DNA of 64,000 nt from Rhizobium hidalgonense (GTDB lineage Bacteria > Pseudomonadota > Alphaproteobacteria > Rhizobiales > Rhizobiaceae): positions 62,001 through 126,000 of the forward strand of contig NZ_LODW01000059.1 in assembly GCF_002914525.1 (NCBI RefSeq), read 5' to 3'. Position numbers and translations under genes: made by a program. The notes below the pieces were generated by a model. That model worked only from the letters and a program-made list of their open reading frames with translations, did not search any database and was not told where the DNA came from. Of this stretch, positions 51,860-61,081 are shown one piece after another. The first letter of the stretch is position 1; every line of letters starts with the position of its first letter.

Positions 51860-52865
51860 ACAAGCTCCCGTCATTGCCGTCCTTTTGACCGAAAAGACCC
51901 GCCGCATGATGTTGGACGATGCGGCGACCGCTGAGTTGAATGCCCTCGGCGAGGTACGCTGGCCGACCGGCGCCACAATCGATGCCGCCGATGCCGACCG
52001 GCTGCTGCAAGGCGCCACGGCCTGTCTGACCGGCTGGGGCACGCCACCCTTCGATCCCGCCGCGCGCCAACGCCATTCGCAACTTGCCCTCGTCGCGCAT
52101 TCGGCCGGCAGCGTCCGCACGCTCGTTCCCGCCGGTCTGTTCGAAGACGGCCTTCGCGTCAGTCATGCCGCTTCGAAAATTGCAATTTCGGTTGCGAATT
52201 CGTCGTCGCCGAAGCATTGCTCGCCATGCGCGGCATTCATCGGTTGCATCAGCGATTGCGCAAGGGCGGCGAATGGCTCGACGTCCGCGCTGCAGTGCCG
52301 CAGAGATTGCTCGGCGCCAGAACGGTCGGCATCGTCGGCGCCGGCTATGTCGGACGGGCGGTTATGCGGCTGCTCCTTCCCTTCGGCTGCCGCGTGCTGG
52401 TCGTCGATCCCTATCTCAGCGACAGCGAGGCCGCAGCGCTCGGCGTCGTCAGAACAGGACTGGACGATGCACTCGCTGCGAGCGATGTGATTTCCTTGCA
52501 TGCGCCCGTTCTGCCCGAAACGCGCCGGATGATTGGTGCCCGTGAATTGGCGTTGCTGAGCCCCGGCGCATTGTTCATCAACACCGCGCGCGCAGAGCTG
52601 GTCGATGAGACCGCCTTGCTCGCCGAGATCCGCTCCGGCCGTATCGAGGCGGCTCTCGATGTCTTCGACAACTAGCCGCTGCCGCCGGACAGTCCCTTCC
52701 GCGCCCCCGCACTCGTCAATGTCACCATTTCGCCGCATGCCGCCGGCCACACCGAGGAGGCGCATTTTGCCCAGGGGCAGGCCATGGTGGATGAGATAGG
52801 CCGGCTGCTGCGGCGAACCGCTCCAGCACGAAGTGTCGCGCGCCATGCTCGACCGGATGGCATGA
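51852..52865 (+). pseudogene. D-2-hydroxyacid dehydrogenase, multiply broken
   Basis: Across frames this region encodes a full D-isomer-specific 2-hydroxyacid dehydrogenase: an N-terminal VIAVLLTEKTRRMML, then IAISVA-(1-base loss near 52,195)-EFVVAEALLAMRGIHRLHQ, the Rossmann motif TVGIVGAGYVGRAVMRLLLP, TARAELVDETALL, and DVFDN-TAG-PLPPDSPF (stop 52,673 in place of a Glu codon), then another 1-base loss near 52,811 before GEPLQHEVSRAMLDRMA and TGA 52,863. The start would be TTG 51,852, overlapping the isomerase stop. Two shifts plus a nonsense change make it dead. Confidence 0.85.
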
Positions 52866-52866
52866 C

Positions 52867-54282
52867 ATGGACAGAAGTAGGGGAGCTTCCGTGACGGCGC
52901 CGCGTGTCAGAATCGCCGAGATCGACGCTTTCGAGCGCGACATCAGGCTGCGCCTGCCGTTCCGCTTCGGCGCAGCAACTCTCGAAAAGGCGCCGCAGGC
53001 CTTCCTCAGGGTGCGCGTCGAGGATGAAGGGGGAAGGACGGCCATCGGCGCTGCCGCCGAAATGATGGTGCCGAAATGGTTCGACAAAAACCCGGCGCTG
53101 ACGCCGGCACAGAATGTCGATCAATTGCGCGGTTCGATCCGCACCGCCGCCGCCGCCTCGCTCGAAGCCTCCGCGCCGACGACATTGTTTGCCGCCGCCC
53201 GCCTGAACGAGATGGAAACCCTGCGGCGCCTGCCCGGAAATCTATTGGCCGCCGGCTTCGGGCCTTCGCTCATTGCCCGCGCTGCGCTCGATGCCTATTG
53301 CCGCCTTGCCGGCATTTCCTTCTTCGATGCGGTGCGCGGCAATCTTGTCGGCATCGGCGGCCCGATGCTGCCCGACGATATCGGCGCGGACGAGGCTTCC
53401 GCCGTGCTCGCCGGCCTTCGCCCGGCCGGTTCGATATCGGCGCGCCATACGATCGGACTTGTCGACCCGATCACCGAAGGCGATATCGTCGATCCCATCG
53501 GCGATGGCCTGCCGCAAAGCCTTGAGGCAGTGAGCGCGCGCTATGGCAATCGCTGGTTCAAGATCAAGCTTTCGGGCGCGGTCGACGCCGATATCGACCG
53601 CCTGGCGCGGATCGCCGCCGTGCTGGACCGTCTGCCCGATTATCGGGTGACGGTCGATGGCAACGAACAGTTTGGTGCGGCCGAGCAGTTCGCCGCCTTG
53701 CTGGCACGGATCGATTCAACACCGCGGCTGGCGAGGCTGCGTGCGGCCATCGCCTTTGTCGAACAGCCGTTCTCGCGCGATATCACCATGCAAACGCCGC
53801 TCGGGGATCTGGCGGCGCGGTTGGCCTTCCTGATCGACGAGAGCGATGACGGCGACGATGCCTTCGCCCGCGCCCGGGGGCTCGGCTATACCGGCGTGTC
53901 CTCGAAAACCTGCAAGGGCGTTTACCGCTCGCTCATGAAGGCGATCCGCATCCGAACCGGACCGACGCCGGGGCTGTTCCTGTCGGGGGAGGACCTGACC
54001 TGCCAGGCCGGGCTCGCCGTGCAGCAGGATCTGGCGCTGGGTTCTCTGCTCGGCCTTTCCCATGTCGAGCGCAACGGCCATCACTATGTGGCCGGCATGC
54101 AGGGTGCGCCGCAGGCGGAGAAAGAACGCTTTGCCGCGGCCCATCCCGATCTCTACGCGTGGGGTGCCGACGGCCCGCTGCTGTCGATCCGCGAGGGTCG
54201 GATCGCGATCGGTTCGCTCGCCGCTGTCGGTTATGCCAGCGGCGTCTTGCCCGATTTTGAAGCGATGACGCCATTGTCATGA
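52867..54282 (+). CDS. Enolase-superfamily enzyme (mandelate racemase/muconate-lactonizing type)
   Basis: The 471-residue protein carries enolase-superfamily barrel motifs: RWFKIKLSGAVDADIDRLAR (the KxK pair), VDGNEQF (Asp), VEQPF (Glu), FLIDESDDGDDAFARARG (metal acid) and GVSSKTCKG (Lys). It probably dehydrates or epimerises an acid sugar. The 18-residue N-terminal leader (MDRSRGASVTAPRVRIAEID) precedes the capping domain. It follows the broken dehydrogenase by 1 bp, and appears intact, the only catalytic gene after the two pseudogenes that is. Confidence 0.82.
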   Translation: MDRSRGASVTAPRVRIAEIDAFERDIRLRLPFRFGAATLEKAPQAFLRVRVEDEGGRTAIGAAAEMMVPKWFDKNPALTPAQNVDQLRGSIRTAAAASLEASAPTTLFAAARLNEMETLRRLPGNLLAAGFGPSLIARAALDAYCRLAGISFFDAVRGNLVGIGGPMLPDDIGADEASAVLAGLRPAGSISARHTIGLVDPITEGDIVDPIGDGLPQSLEAVSARYGNRWFKIKLSGAVDADIDRLARIAAVLDRLPDYRVTVDGNEQFGAAEQFAALLARIDSTPRLARLRAAIAFVEQPFSRDITMQTPLGDLAARLAFLIDESDDGDDAFARARGLGYTGVSSKTCKGVYRSLMKAIRIRTGPTPGLFLSGEDLTCQAGLAVQQDLALGSLLGLSHVERNGHHYVAGMQGAPQAEKERFAAAHPDLYAWGADGPLLSIREGRIAIGSLAAVGYASGVLPDFEAMTPLS

Positions 54283-54418
54283 CGCCCGGCAATGGTCGGA
54301 ATTCTAATAGCTGTGCTGATATTAAGCGCGGTTAAAAGCGCGATGCCGCCAAAAGGAGCGAGGGCAACTGCAACCGGGGTGATGAGTGCCTGGACTACCG
54401 CTTTCAACAGGCAGGACG

Positions 54419-54443
54419 CGCAGGCGGCATGGGGCCGCCTGCG
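54419..54443. terminator. Hairpin between convergent enolase and efflux-pump genes
   Basis: CGCAGGCGGC (54,419-54,428) pairs perfectly with GCCGCCTGCG (54,434-54,443) around an ATGGG loop. It sits in the 280-bp convergent gap 54,283-54,563, which otherwise contains only weak frames without ribosome sites. A T-run is lacking, so it is only a candidate bidirectional terminator. Confidence 0.45.
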
Positions 54444-54563
54444 GGGGATATACGTCCCGCGGTCTCGTTCCGGGGGAGGGAATTCGACCGAAGAGGTTGC
54501 CGTGAAAGTCGCCAGGCGTTGCCCGCATCGGGTGCGGGAGCATCTGGCAGCTAGCCGAAAAGA

Positions 54564-57500
54564 TCATCGCTGACCGTGCCCCCGTCTTGATTGCTCGGGC
54601 TGGAAGGCGATCGCTGCATGATCGTTGGAGGCATGCGGTTTATCCCCGGCGATTTCCTGGACCAGTCCGATCCGGCGCAGCAGCCGTTTGAGGATCTGTT
54701 CCAGATCGTCGACGAAGGTGAAGATGACGGGGATGACGATGAGGCTGAGCAGCGTCGACATCATCACGCCGCCGATCACCACGATCGCCATCGGCTGGCG
54801 GAAGCTCGAATCCCCGCCCATCAGGCTGAGTGCGGCCGGCAGCATGCCCGAGGCCATGGCGATGGTGGTCATGACGATCGGCCGTGCACGCTTGTGGCAG
54901 GCATCCACCAAGGCATCGAACCTGGCCATGCCACGCTGGCGCGACATGATCGCATATTCGATGAGCAGGATGGAGTTCTTGGTCACCACGCCCATCAGCA
55001 TGAGCAGGCCGATGACGGCAGGCATGGAGAAGCTCGTTCCGGTCAGCACGAGCGGCACCAGTGCGCCGCCGAGCGAGAGCGGCAGAGCCATCAGCAGGGT
55101 GAGCGGCTGCAGGAAATCGTGGAAGAGCACGACGAGAACCGCGTAGATGCAGAACACGCCGATTGCCATTGCAAGGGCGAAGCTCTGGAACAGTTCCGAA
55201 CTGCGCTGGAGTTCACCCTGTTCGACAAGGGTGACGCCCGGCGGCAGGTGCTGGAGCGCCGGCAGCGCTTGCGCCTCGCGGTTGACGTCGCCGAGGATAC
55301 GGCCATTCAGTTCGACGGAAATGGTGACATTGCGCATCCGATCGATCCGATCGATTTGAGAGGGGCTGCCGCCGATCCGGATATCGGCAATCGATCCGAG
55401 ATCGACGTTGCCGTGCGTTCCCGCCACCCGCATATTCCTGATGTCGTCGAGCTTGGTGCGTGACTCAGGGCTGAAGCGGACGACGATCGGAACCTGTCGC
55501 TGAGGGAGGTTGAGCTTCGGCAGATCGGAGGAATATTCCCCGTTCGTCGCCACGCGCACGGCGCTGGCAATGGCGCTCGACGTTACCCCGAGCGCTGCGC
55601 TGCGCGCAAAGTCGGGTGTGATCTGGATTTCCGGCGCCTGCCGGGCCGCCGTCGATGTCACCGCGCCGATGCCCTGCAGCGAGCGGAGCTGTTCCTCGAG
55701 CGCCGTGCTTGCGCTGTCGAGGAGGTTTGCATCGTCGCTCGCCAGCGTGAGCTCGAGCTTCGTGCCATTGCCGCCGCCACCGACCTCCACGCGCACGCCG
55801 GGGAGGGCGGAGAGCGCCTGCCGGATGTCGTTTTCGATTTCCGATTGTTTGCAGCTGCGCTCGTCGATTGGCGGCAGCACGGCGACGATCGTGGCGGATC
55901 CGACATCGCTCGTGGTGCTGGCATTGGGTCCGCCGCCCGAGGATACCGATCCGACGGCAGAGAAGACATGCGTCACGTCGGGAAGCTTGCTGACGATATC
56001 CGCGGCCTGCCTGCTCGTGGCGTCGGTCTGTTCGATGGTGGCGCCCGGCTGCATGGTGAGCGTGATCTGGGTTCGCGCGTCGTCGGAAGCGGGCAGGAAG
56101 CCCGATTTCAACAGGGGAATGGTCGAAAGCGAGAGCGCAACGACGATGGCAGTCATGGCCACGGTCGTCTTCCTGCGGTTCATGGCGGTCTTCACGATGG
56201 CGATATAGGCACGCATGATTCGGCCATCCTTCTGCTCGGTCGGATGGGCCTTCATGAAATAGGCGGCCATCATAGGCGTCAGCAGGCGCGCGACAACGAG
56301 CGAGGCGAGGACGGCGACGGCGGCGGTGATGCCGAACTGGCGAAATATAAGGCCCGGTATGCCGCTCATGAACGCCGTCGGCAGGAAGACGGAGACCAGC
56401 GTGAAGGTGGTTGCGATGACGGCAAGTCCGATCTCGTCGGCCGCTTCGAGGGCGGCATCGATCGGCCGCTTGCCCATCTGCAGGTGGCGGGCGATATTCT
56501 CGATTTCGACGATGGCATCGTCGACGAGGATGCCGACCACCAGCGACAGCGCGAGCAGCGTGACGATATTCAGGCTGAAATCGGCAAGGTACATCACAAG
56601 AAAGGTCGGTATGACAGACAAGGGCAGCGCCACGGCCGACAGGATCGTCGCCCGCCAGTCCCGGAGGAAAAGCCAGACGACGATGATCGCCAGGATCGCG
56701 CCTTCATACAGCATGTGCATTGAACCATCGTAGTTGCCGATGATCGGGCCGATCGTGCTGTAGGCCGCGTCGATCTGCACGTTGGAATGCTTGGCTGCGA
56801 ACTGTTTGATCGCCTTGTCGATGTCATCAGCAACACCGCTGTCGGAAAATCCGTTCGAGCGCTTGATCTCGACCGCGATCACCGGCTTGCCGTCGAGATA
56901 GGCCATCGAGGACCGCTCGGCGAAGCTGTCGGTAATGGATGCGACGTCATCGAGGCGAACCTGCTGGCCGTTGGCCAGGGGGATTTTGAGCCCTTTCAGC
57001 GCCTCCACCGACGGCAGGGCGCCGAGTGTGCGCAAGGTCTGGCGGGCGCCACCGATTTCGCCAAGGCCGCCCGACGTATCCGTCTGCACGGCCTTCAGCT
57101 GCGACGATACGGTGGCCGCGGTGACCCCGAGCGACGCCATCGTGGCGGGATCGAGATCCACATGAACCTCGCGGTCGATCCCGCCGATGCGGTTGACTTG
57201 CCCGACGCCGGAGACCGAAAGCAGGGCCTTGGTGAGATCATTGTCGACAAACCAGGAAAGTTCTGTCTCGTTGAGCGCAGTCGAGCCGACGGCATAGGTG
57301 ACCAGCGCCGAGTTTTGTACCGTGACCTTGGTGACACCAGGCGTCTCCATCTGCGCCGGCAGGTCGCCCTTGACGCTGTCAACGGCATTGCGGACTTCGT
57401 TCAGCGCCGCTTCGCTATTCTTTTCCAGCTTGAACGACACCTTGATCGAGACGGTACCGTCGGTGATCGTCGTGGTGATATGGTCGAGATAGGTGAGCGC

Positions 57501-57716
57501 GGCAAGACTATCCTCGATGGTGCGGGCGACCTCGGTTTCGAGCTGCGTCGGCGCCGCGCCGTCGAGCGTGGCGGTGACGTTGATCGTCGGAAGGTCCATA
57601 TCGGGGAAGTTCTGGATCGGCAGCTGTTTGAAGGCCAGGAGCCCGCCGCCTGTCAGCATCACAAACAACAATATCGCCGGTACGGGGTTGCGGATCGACC
57701 AGGCTGAGAAGTTCAT
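54564..57716 (-). CDS. RND-family (HAE1) efflux pump inner-membrane transporter
   Basis: The 1050-residue protein is full length for AcrB/MexB-type pumps: a cytoplasmic N-terminus and membrane segment (NPVPAILLFVMLTGGGLLAF), PAxNF-like PIQNFPDMDLPTINVTATL, the large porter domains, a second half beginning around residue 505 and a mid-membrane motif VGILVDDAIVEIENIARHL with Asp residues of the proton relay. It exports drugs or other amphiphilic compounds in a tripartite complex with the adaptor encoded by the gene sharing 1 bp upstream and the outer-membrane factor at 61,082. Confidence 0.93.
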   Translation of the reverse strand: MNFSAWSIRNPVPAILLFVMLTGGGLLAFKQLPIQNFPDMDLPTINVTATLDGAAPTQLETEVARTIEDSLAALTYLDHITTTITDGTVSIKVSFKLEKNSEAALNEVRNAVDSVKGDLPAQMETPGVTKVTVQNSALVTYAVGSTALNETELSWFVDNDLTKALLSVSGVGQVNRIGGIDREVHVDLDPATMASLGVTAATVSSQLKAVQTDTSGGLGEIGGARQTLRTLGALPSVEALKGLKIPLANGQQVRLDDVASITDSFAERSSMAYLDGKPVIAVEIKRSNGFSDSGVADDIDKAIKQFAAKHSNVQIDAAYSTIGPIIGNYDGSMHMLYEGAILAIIVVWLFLRDWRATILSAVALPLSVIPTFLVMYLADFSLNIVTLLALSLVVGILVDDAIVEIENIARHLQMGKRPIDAALEAADEIGLAVIATTFTLVSVFLPTAFMSGIPGLIFRQFGITAAVAVLASLVVARLLTPMMAAYFMKAHPTEQKDGRIMRAYIAIVKTAMNRRKTTVAMTAIVVALSLSTIPLLKSGFLPASDDARTQITLTMQPGATIEQTDATSRQAADIVSKLPDVTHVFSAVGSVSSGGGPNASTTSDVGSATIVAVLPPIDERSCKQSEIENDIRQALSALPGVRVEVGGGGNGTKLELTLASDDANLLDSASTALEEQLRSLQGIGAVTSTAARQAPEIQITPDFARSAALGVTSSAIASAVRVATNGEYSSDLPKLNLPQRQVPIVVRFSPESRTKLDDIRNMRVAGTHGNVDLGSIADIRIGGSPSQIDRIDRMRNVTISVELNGRILGDVNREAQALPALQHLPPGVTLVEQGELQRSSELFQSFALAMAIGVFCIYAVLVVLFHDFLQPLTLLMALPLSLGGALVPLVLTGTSFSMPAVIGLLMLMGVVTKNSILLIEYAIMSRQRGMARFDALVDACHKRARPIVMTTIAMASGMLPAALSLMGGDSSFRQPMAIVVIGGVMMSTLLSLIVIPVIFTFVDDLEQILKRLLRRIGLVQEIAGDKPHASNDHAAIAFQPEQSRRGHGQR

Positions 57717-58786
57717 CAGTTTTTCTCCGCAATCTTCACGAGGTCGTTGTCAGACAGGAAGGCGCCACCCGAGATCACCACCGTCGACGAGCGATCTATT
57801 CCGGAGACGATTTCCACTTCGCCATTGTTGCGACGGCCGGTTTCCACCCGGACCCTTTGCACCCGTTGATCCTCGCCTGTAGTGAAGAGGTAGCTGATCC
57901 CATCGCGGAAGACGATCGCCGTTTCGGGAACGGTCAGCGCCGGGGAGGTCTGGAGCTCGATGTTGCCGGTCACGTAAAGTCCGGTGCGCGGACGCATGTC
58001 TGCGGGAAGCGCGACATAGACGATCGCCCGGCTGGTATCGGTGCTGACCGATGGACCGACGAGTCTCACCTTGCCTTCGATGACGGTGTCGTCCGCCCCG
58101 TCGATCCTGACGCTCAATCCTTCCGAAATGCGCGGGAGGTAGCGTGCTGAAACTTCAGCCTGCCATTCGATCCGCTGTTGGCGAACCATGCGGAACAGCT
58201 CGGTGCCGGCCGAGACGACGGCGCCGAGATCGGCAGAACGCGAGGTGATGAGACCGTCATCGACGGCGGTGATGGTCGTCTGCGCAAGCTTGATCTTTTC
58301 GCTGTCGAGTGCGGCCTCTTCGGATGCAAGACTTGCCGTTGCCGTCTGCTCGTCGGCCAGATATTCGACGATCTTCTCGTCGGAGAGCGCGCCTGAAGGT
58401 TGGAGCTGCCGCGCCCGGTCGGCGTTGGCTTTGGCCTTCGAAAGGCTCGCCTTGGCGGTCGCGACGGCTGCCTCCTGCTTGCGAAGATCGGCGAGCACGC
58501 TTTCCTGGGAAAGCCGGACGAGTGTCTGGCCCTCGGTGACCACGGAGCCGACATCGACCAGAACATCGGTTATGCGCAGGCCGCTGGTCTCGGAGGCGAT
58601 GACGGCTTCCTGCCACGGCTTCAGCCATCCGCTCGCCGGAACGGTCTCCGGCCAGTCCCGCTGCGCCGGTGTCGTCAGCGAGACGGTGAGAGCGGGTGCG
58701 GCTTGTTCGGCCAGGGCATTGCGCAAGGGAAAGAAAAGCGCGGCTGTCACGAACGCGGCGACCCATAGCCTTGATGGTCTTCTCAA
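57716..58786 (-). CDS. RND efflux periplasmic adaptor (HlyD/MFP family)
   Basis: The 356-residue protein has an N-terminal signal or membrane anchor (RLWVAAFVTAALFFPLRNAL), a lipoyl/barrel-sandwich portion (VPASGWLKPWQEAVIASETS, VDVGSVVTEGQTLVRLSQ), a coiled-coil hairpin (LRKQEAAVATAKASLSKAKAN), and a beta-barrel domain (RTGLYVTGNIELQTS). It joins the pump to the outer-membrane channel. Its stop overlaps the pump start (57,716) and its promoter faces the response-regulator gene. Confidence 0.92.
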   Translation of the reverse strand: MRRPSRLWVAAFVTAALFFPLRNALAEQAAPALTVSLTTPAQRDWPETVPASGWLKPWQEAVIASETSGLRITDVLVDVGSVVTEGQTLVRLSQESVLADLRKQEAAVATAKASLSKAKANADRARQLQPSGALSDEKIVEYLADEQTATASLASEEAALDSEKIKLAQTTITAVDDGLITSRSADLGAVVSAGTELFRMVRQQRIEWQAEVSARYLPRISEGLSVRIDGADDTVIEGKVRLVGPSVSTDTSRAIVYVALPADMRPRTGLYVTGNIELQTSPALTVPETAIVFRDGISYLFTTGEDQRVQRVRVETGRRNNGEVEIVSGIDRSSTVVISGGAFLSDNDLVKIAEKN

Positions 58787-58924
58787 CGATGCACTCCTTT
58801 GTGGTCAAGGGCATCGCTGCCTTTTCCCGATCCGGGATCAACTCGATGGTGGATTGCGGCTCATGCACGCCAATCCGATCCCGGCTCGCGTCGATGTCAT
58901 GGCAGGATATGTAGCGGGGCGAAC

Positions 58925-58952
58925 GTTAAGTGCGGTCAAGTTAGTGTTAAGT
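58925..58952. promoter_or_regulatory. OmpR-type tandem repeats before the pump genes
   Basis: GTTAAGT (58,925), GTCAAGT (58,935) and GTTAAGT (58,946) are spaced 10 and 11 bp, so they lie on one face of the helix, as for OmpR/PhoB-type tandem dimers. They occur in the 236-bp divergent gap 58,787-59,022 between the adaptor and the response-regulator genes. The same repeats in reverse orientation occur at 61,004. Confidence 0.7.
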
Positions 58953-59022
58953 TGGGTAAAACTTGGCCGCCTGATGGTGTTCGTGCTGTATGGCTTGCCG
59001 GGATTGATAATGGATAACGCGA

Positions 59023-59709
59023 ATGAACAAGGTTCTCCTCATCGACGACGATGCCGAGCTGACGACGCTTCTGCAGGAATATCTGGTCGAGGAAGGATAT
59101 GACGTTGTCACCGATACCGACGGGCGCGCCGCCATTGCTGCGGCTGCCGGTAATACGGTCGACATCATCGTGCTCGACATCATGATGCCCCGGATGAACG
59201 GCATCGAAGTCCTGCAGCGGATCAGGAAGCTGAGCCAGGTGCCCGTGCTGATGCTGACGGCCAGAGGCGACGACGTGGACAGGATATCCGGTCTCAATCT
59301 CGGCGCCGACGACTATGTGCCGAAGCCATGTTCGCCGGGCGAACTTGCCGCGAGGCTGCGCGCCATCCTGCGCCGGGCGGGTCAGCCGGCGGCCGGCGCC
59401 GCGAACGACACGGTGAGGGCGGGGCGGTTGGTTATCCATCCGGGCAGCAGGATCGCCGAGTGGCGCGGCGAGACCCTTGACCTGACCGGCACCGAGTTCA
59501 GCCTGCTCGAAGTTCTCGCCCGCAGCGCCGGCCAGCTCGTGTCGAAACAGGATATTTCGAAGCGGGCGTTCGGCAAGCCGCTCACCCCGTTCGACCGCCG
59601 GATCGACGTCCATATCAGCAGCGTTCGCCAGAAGCTCGGACTGAGGGAGGACGGGCAATCCTGGATCCAGTCCGTTCGCGGCCAGGGCTATCAACTTCTC
59701 GTGGATTGA
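59023..59709 (+). CDS. OmpR-family response regulator
   Basis: The 228-residue regulator has a receiver domain (acidic LLIDDDAEL; phospho-acceptor Asp52 in VLDIMMPR; Lys in YVPKP) and a C-terminal winged helix (LDLTGTEFSLLEVLARSAGQ, RRIDVHISSVRQKLG, SVRGQGYQLLVD). It precedes the kinase gene by 2 bp and probably binds the GTTAAGT repeats. Confidence 0.94.
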   Translation: MNKVLLIDDDAELTTLLQEYLVEEGYDVVTDTDGRAAIAAAAGNTVDIIVLDIMMPRMNGIEVLQRIRKLSQVPVLMLTARGDDVDRISGLNLGADDYVPKPCSPGELAARLRAILRRAGQPAAGAANDTVRAGRLVIHPGSRIAEWRGETLDLTGTEFSLLEVLARSAGQLVSKQDISKRAFGKPLTPFDRRIDVHISSVRQKLGLREDGQSWIQSVRGQGYQLLVD

Positions 59710-59711
59710 CC

Positions 59712-60980
59712 ATGCCCCGGCTTTTCTGGAAGTTCTTCGCGACAATCTGGTTGACGCTGGCAACGACGCTCGCGGTCATCATCGTGATCGTCAACCTGTT
59801 TCAGATCCCGCCCCCCGGCCGCGATCGGGAGTACCAGGAGCGGGCGATCATTCTGAAGCTGACGGCGAACGTGCTTGCCAGGGATGGCGAGGACGCCGCC
59901 GCGCGCTTCGTCCGCAGCAGCCAAGATGCGGTGCCGCTTGGCCTGACGCTGTCGAAAATCGCCGATTCAACAGTGTGCGGAGACGAGAGCACGGCCGAGG
60001 CGAGATCCATCCTCAAGGGCGGAACTTGTTACCGGATCTCCGTGGCGCCGGAAGCCAGCTTCTTTCTCAACGTGATGGACAATCTGGCTCTGCTGGTGCC
60101 GTGGCTTTCGATTTTCGTTTCGAGCACGGTCGCAGCGGCAGCACTCGCCAGATACCTCATTCGTCCCGTCGTCCACCTTCGCGACGGGCTGAGTGCGCTT
60201 GCCCATGGCCGCTTCGACGTCCGTATTGGAGAGAAGATGGCGGGACGCAGGGACGAGGTCACCGCACTTGCGCATGATTTCGATTCCACCGCTGCCAGGC
60301 TTCAGGAGCTTCAGGCTGCGCAGCAGAGGCTCTTCCATGACGTGTCTCACGAACTGCGTTCGCCCTTGTCCCGCCTGCAGGCTGCCGTCGGCGTGCTCCG
60401 GCAGAGCCCGGCCAAACTCGGCGCCATGCTGGACCGGATGGACCGGGAGGTCGAACGGCTCGATGCGCTGGTGGGCGAAGTTCTGACCCTTGCCAGGCTG
60501 ACGGCAGGGTCCGGCCTGCCGCTGCAGACGCAGGCGGTCGACGTCATCGAGCTGCTGAACGAAATCCTCGGCGATGCGGCTTTCGAGGCCCAGGCACGGG
60601 AGGTCTCGATCACGACGAGTGTCGAGGGCGTCTTCCGGGCCGAGGTCGAGGGCGAGCTGATCTACCGGGCGCTCGAAAACGTCGTTCGCAACGCCGTCAA
60701 ATATACGGCCGATCATTCGTCCATCTCGGTGTCCTGCGAGACGACAGCTGACCGCCTCAAAATCTCCGTTACGGACCAGGGGCCGGGCGTCAAACGGGAT
60801 GAACTCGAACGCATCTTCCAGCCGTTCTCACGCGGGAAAGACGCGGTGCCGAGAGGCGGATACGGTCTCGGTCTCGCCATCACCAGGCAGGCCATCGAAC
60901 GTCATGGCGGGCGCGTGCATGCGTCATTGCCGGAGGCGGGGGGGCTGGCGATCACCCTGGAGCTTCCGAGAAGGCGCTGA
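59712..60980 (+). CDS. Sensor histidine kinase
   Basis: The 422-residue kinase has a membrane segment at 10-30 (TIWLTLATTLAVIIVIVNLF), a periplasmic domain, a second membrane segment near 122-148, HAMP, and HisKA with phosphorylated His213 in RLFHDVSHELRSPLSRL. ATP-binding boxes are NVVRNAVKY (N), DQGPGVK (G1) and GYGLGLAI (G2). ATG 59,712 is used; TTG 59,706 is an alternative. It phosphorylates the upstream response regulator in response to an unknown periplasmic signal. Confidence 0.93.
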   Translation: MPRLFWKFFATIWLTLATTLAVIIVIVNLFQIPPPGRDREYQERAIILKLTANVLARDGEDAAARFVRSSQDAVPLGLTLSKIADSTVCGDESTAEARSILKGGTCYRISVAPEASFFLNVMDNLALLVPWLSIFVSSTVAAAALARYLIRPVVHLRDGLSALAHGRFDVRIGEKMAGRRDEVTALAHDFDSTAARLQELQAAQQRLFHDVSHELRSPLSRLQAAVGVLRQSPAKLGAMLDRMDREVERLDALVGEVLTLARLTAGSGLPLQTQAVDVIELLNEILGDAAFEAQAREVSITTSVEGVFRAEVEGELIYRALENVVRNAVKYTADHSSISVSCETTADRLKISVTDQGPGVKRDELERIFQPFSRGKDAVPRGGYGLGLAITRQAIERHGGRVHASLPEAGGLAITLELPRRR

Positions 60981-61003
60981 TCCCTTCTGCCGGCTTTTAC
61001 CTA

Positions 61004-61031
61004 ACTTTACAGTTTCTTAACCGCCATTAAC
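61004..61031. promoter_or_regulatory. Tandem repeats before the outer-membrane factor gene
   Basis: ACTTTAC (61,004), TCTTAAC (61,015) and CATTAAC (61,025) are spaced 11 and 10 bp and match the reverse complement ACTTAAC of the repeats at 58,925. They stand about 50 bp before the GTG of the outer-membrane factor gene, so the same regulator probably activates this gene. Confidence 0.65.
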
Positions 61032-61081
61032 GCTGGCGTCGCTAAGCCTGAACCCACGATCCAGGTTCGGAAGGCTCCCCA

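Noticed and set aside
51000..52490. One long ORF joining isomerase and dehydrogenase parts (496 residues)
   Set aside because: It looks like a fusion but the isomerase's true C-terminus lies in the next frame; the frame merely continues through the lost base, so it is not a fused protein.
54292..54573. 93-residue ORF between convergent genes
   Set aside because: No clear ribosome site, no motif, covers a strong hairpin; considered intergenic.
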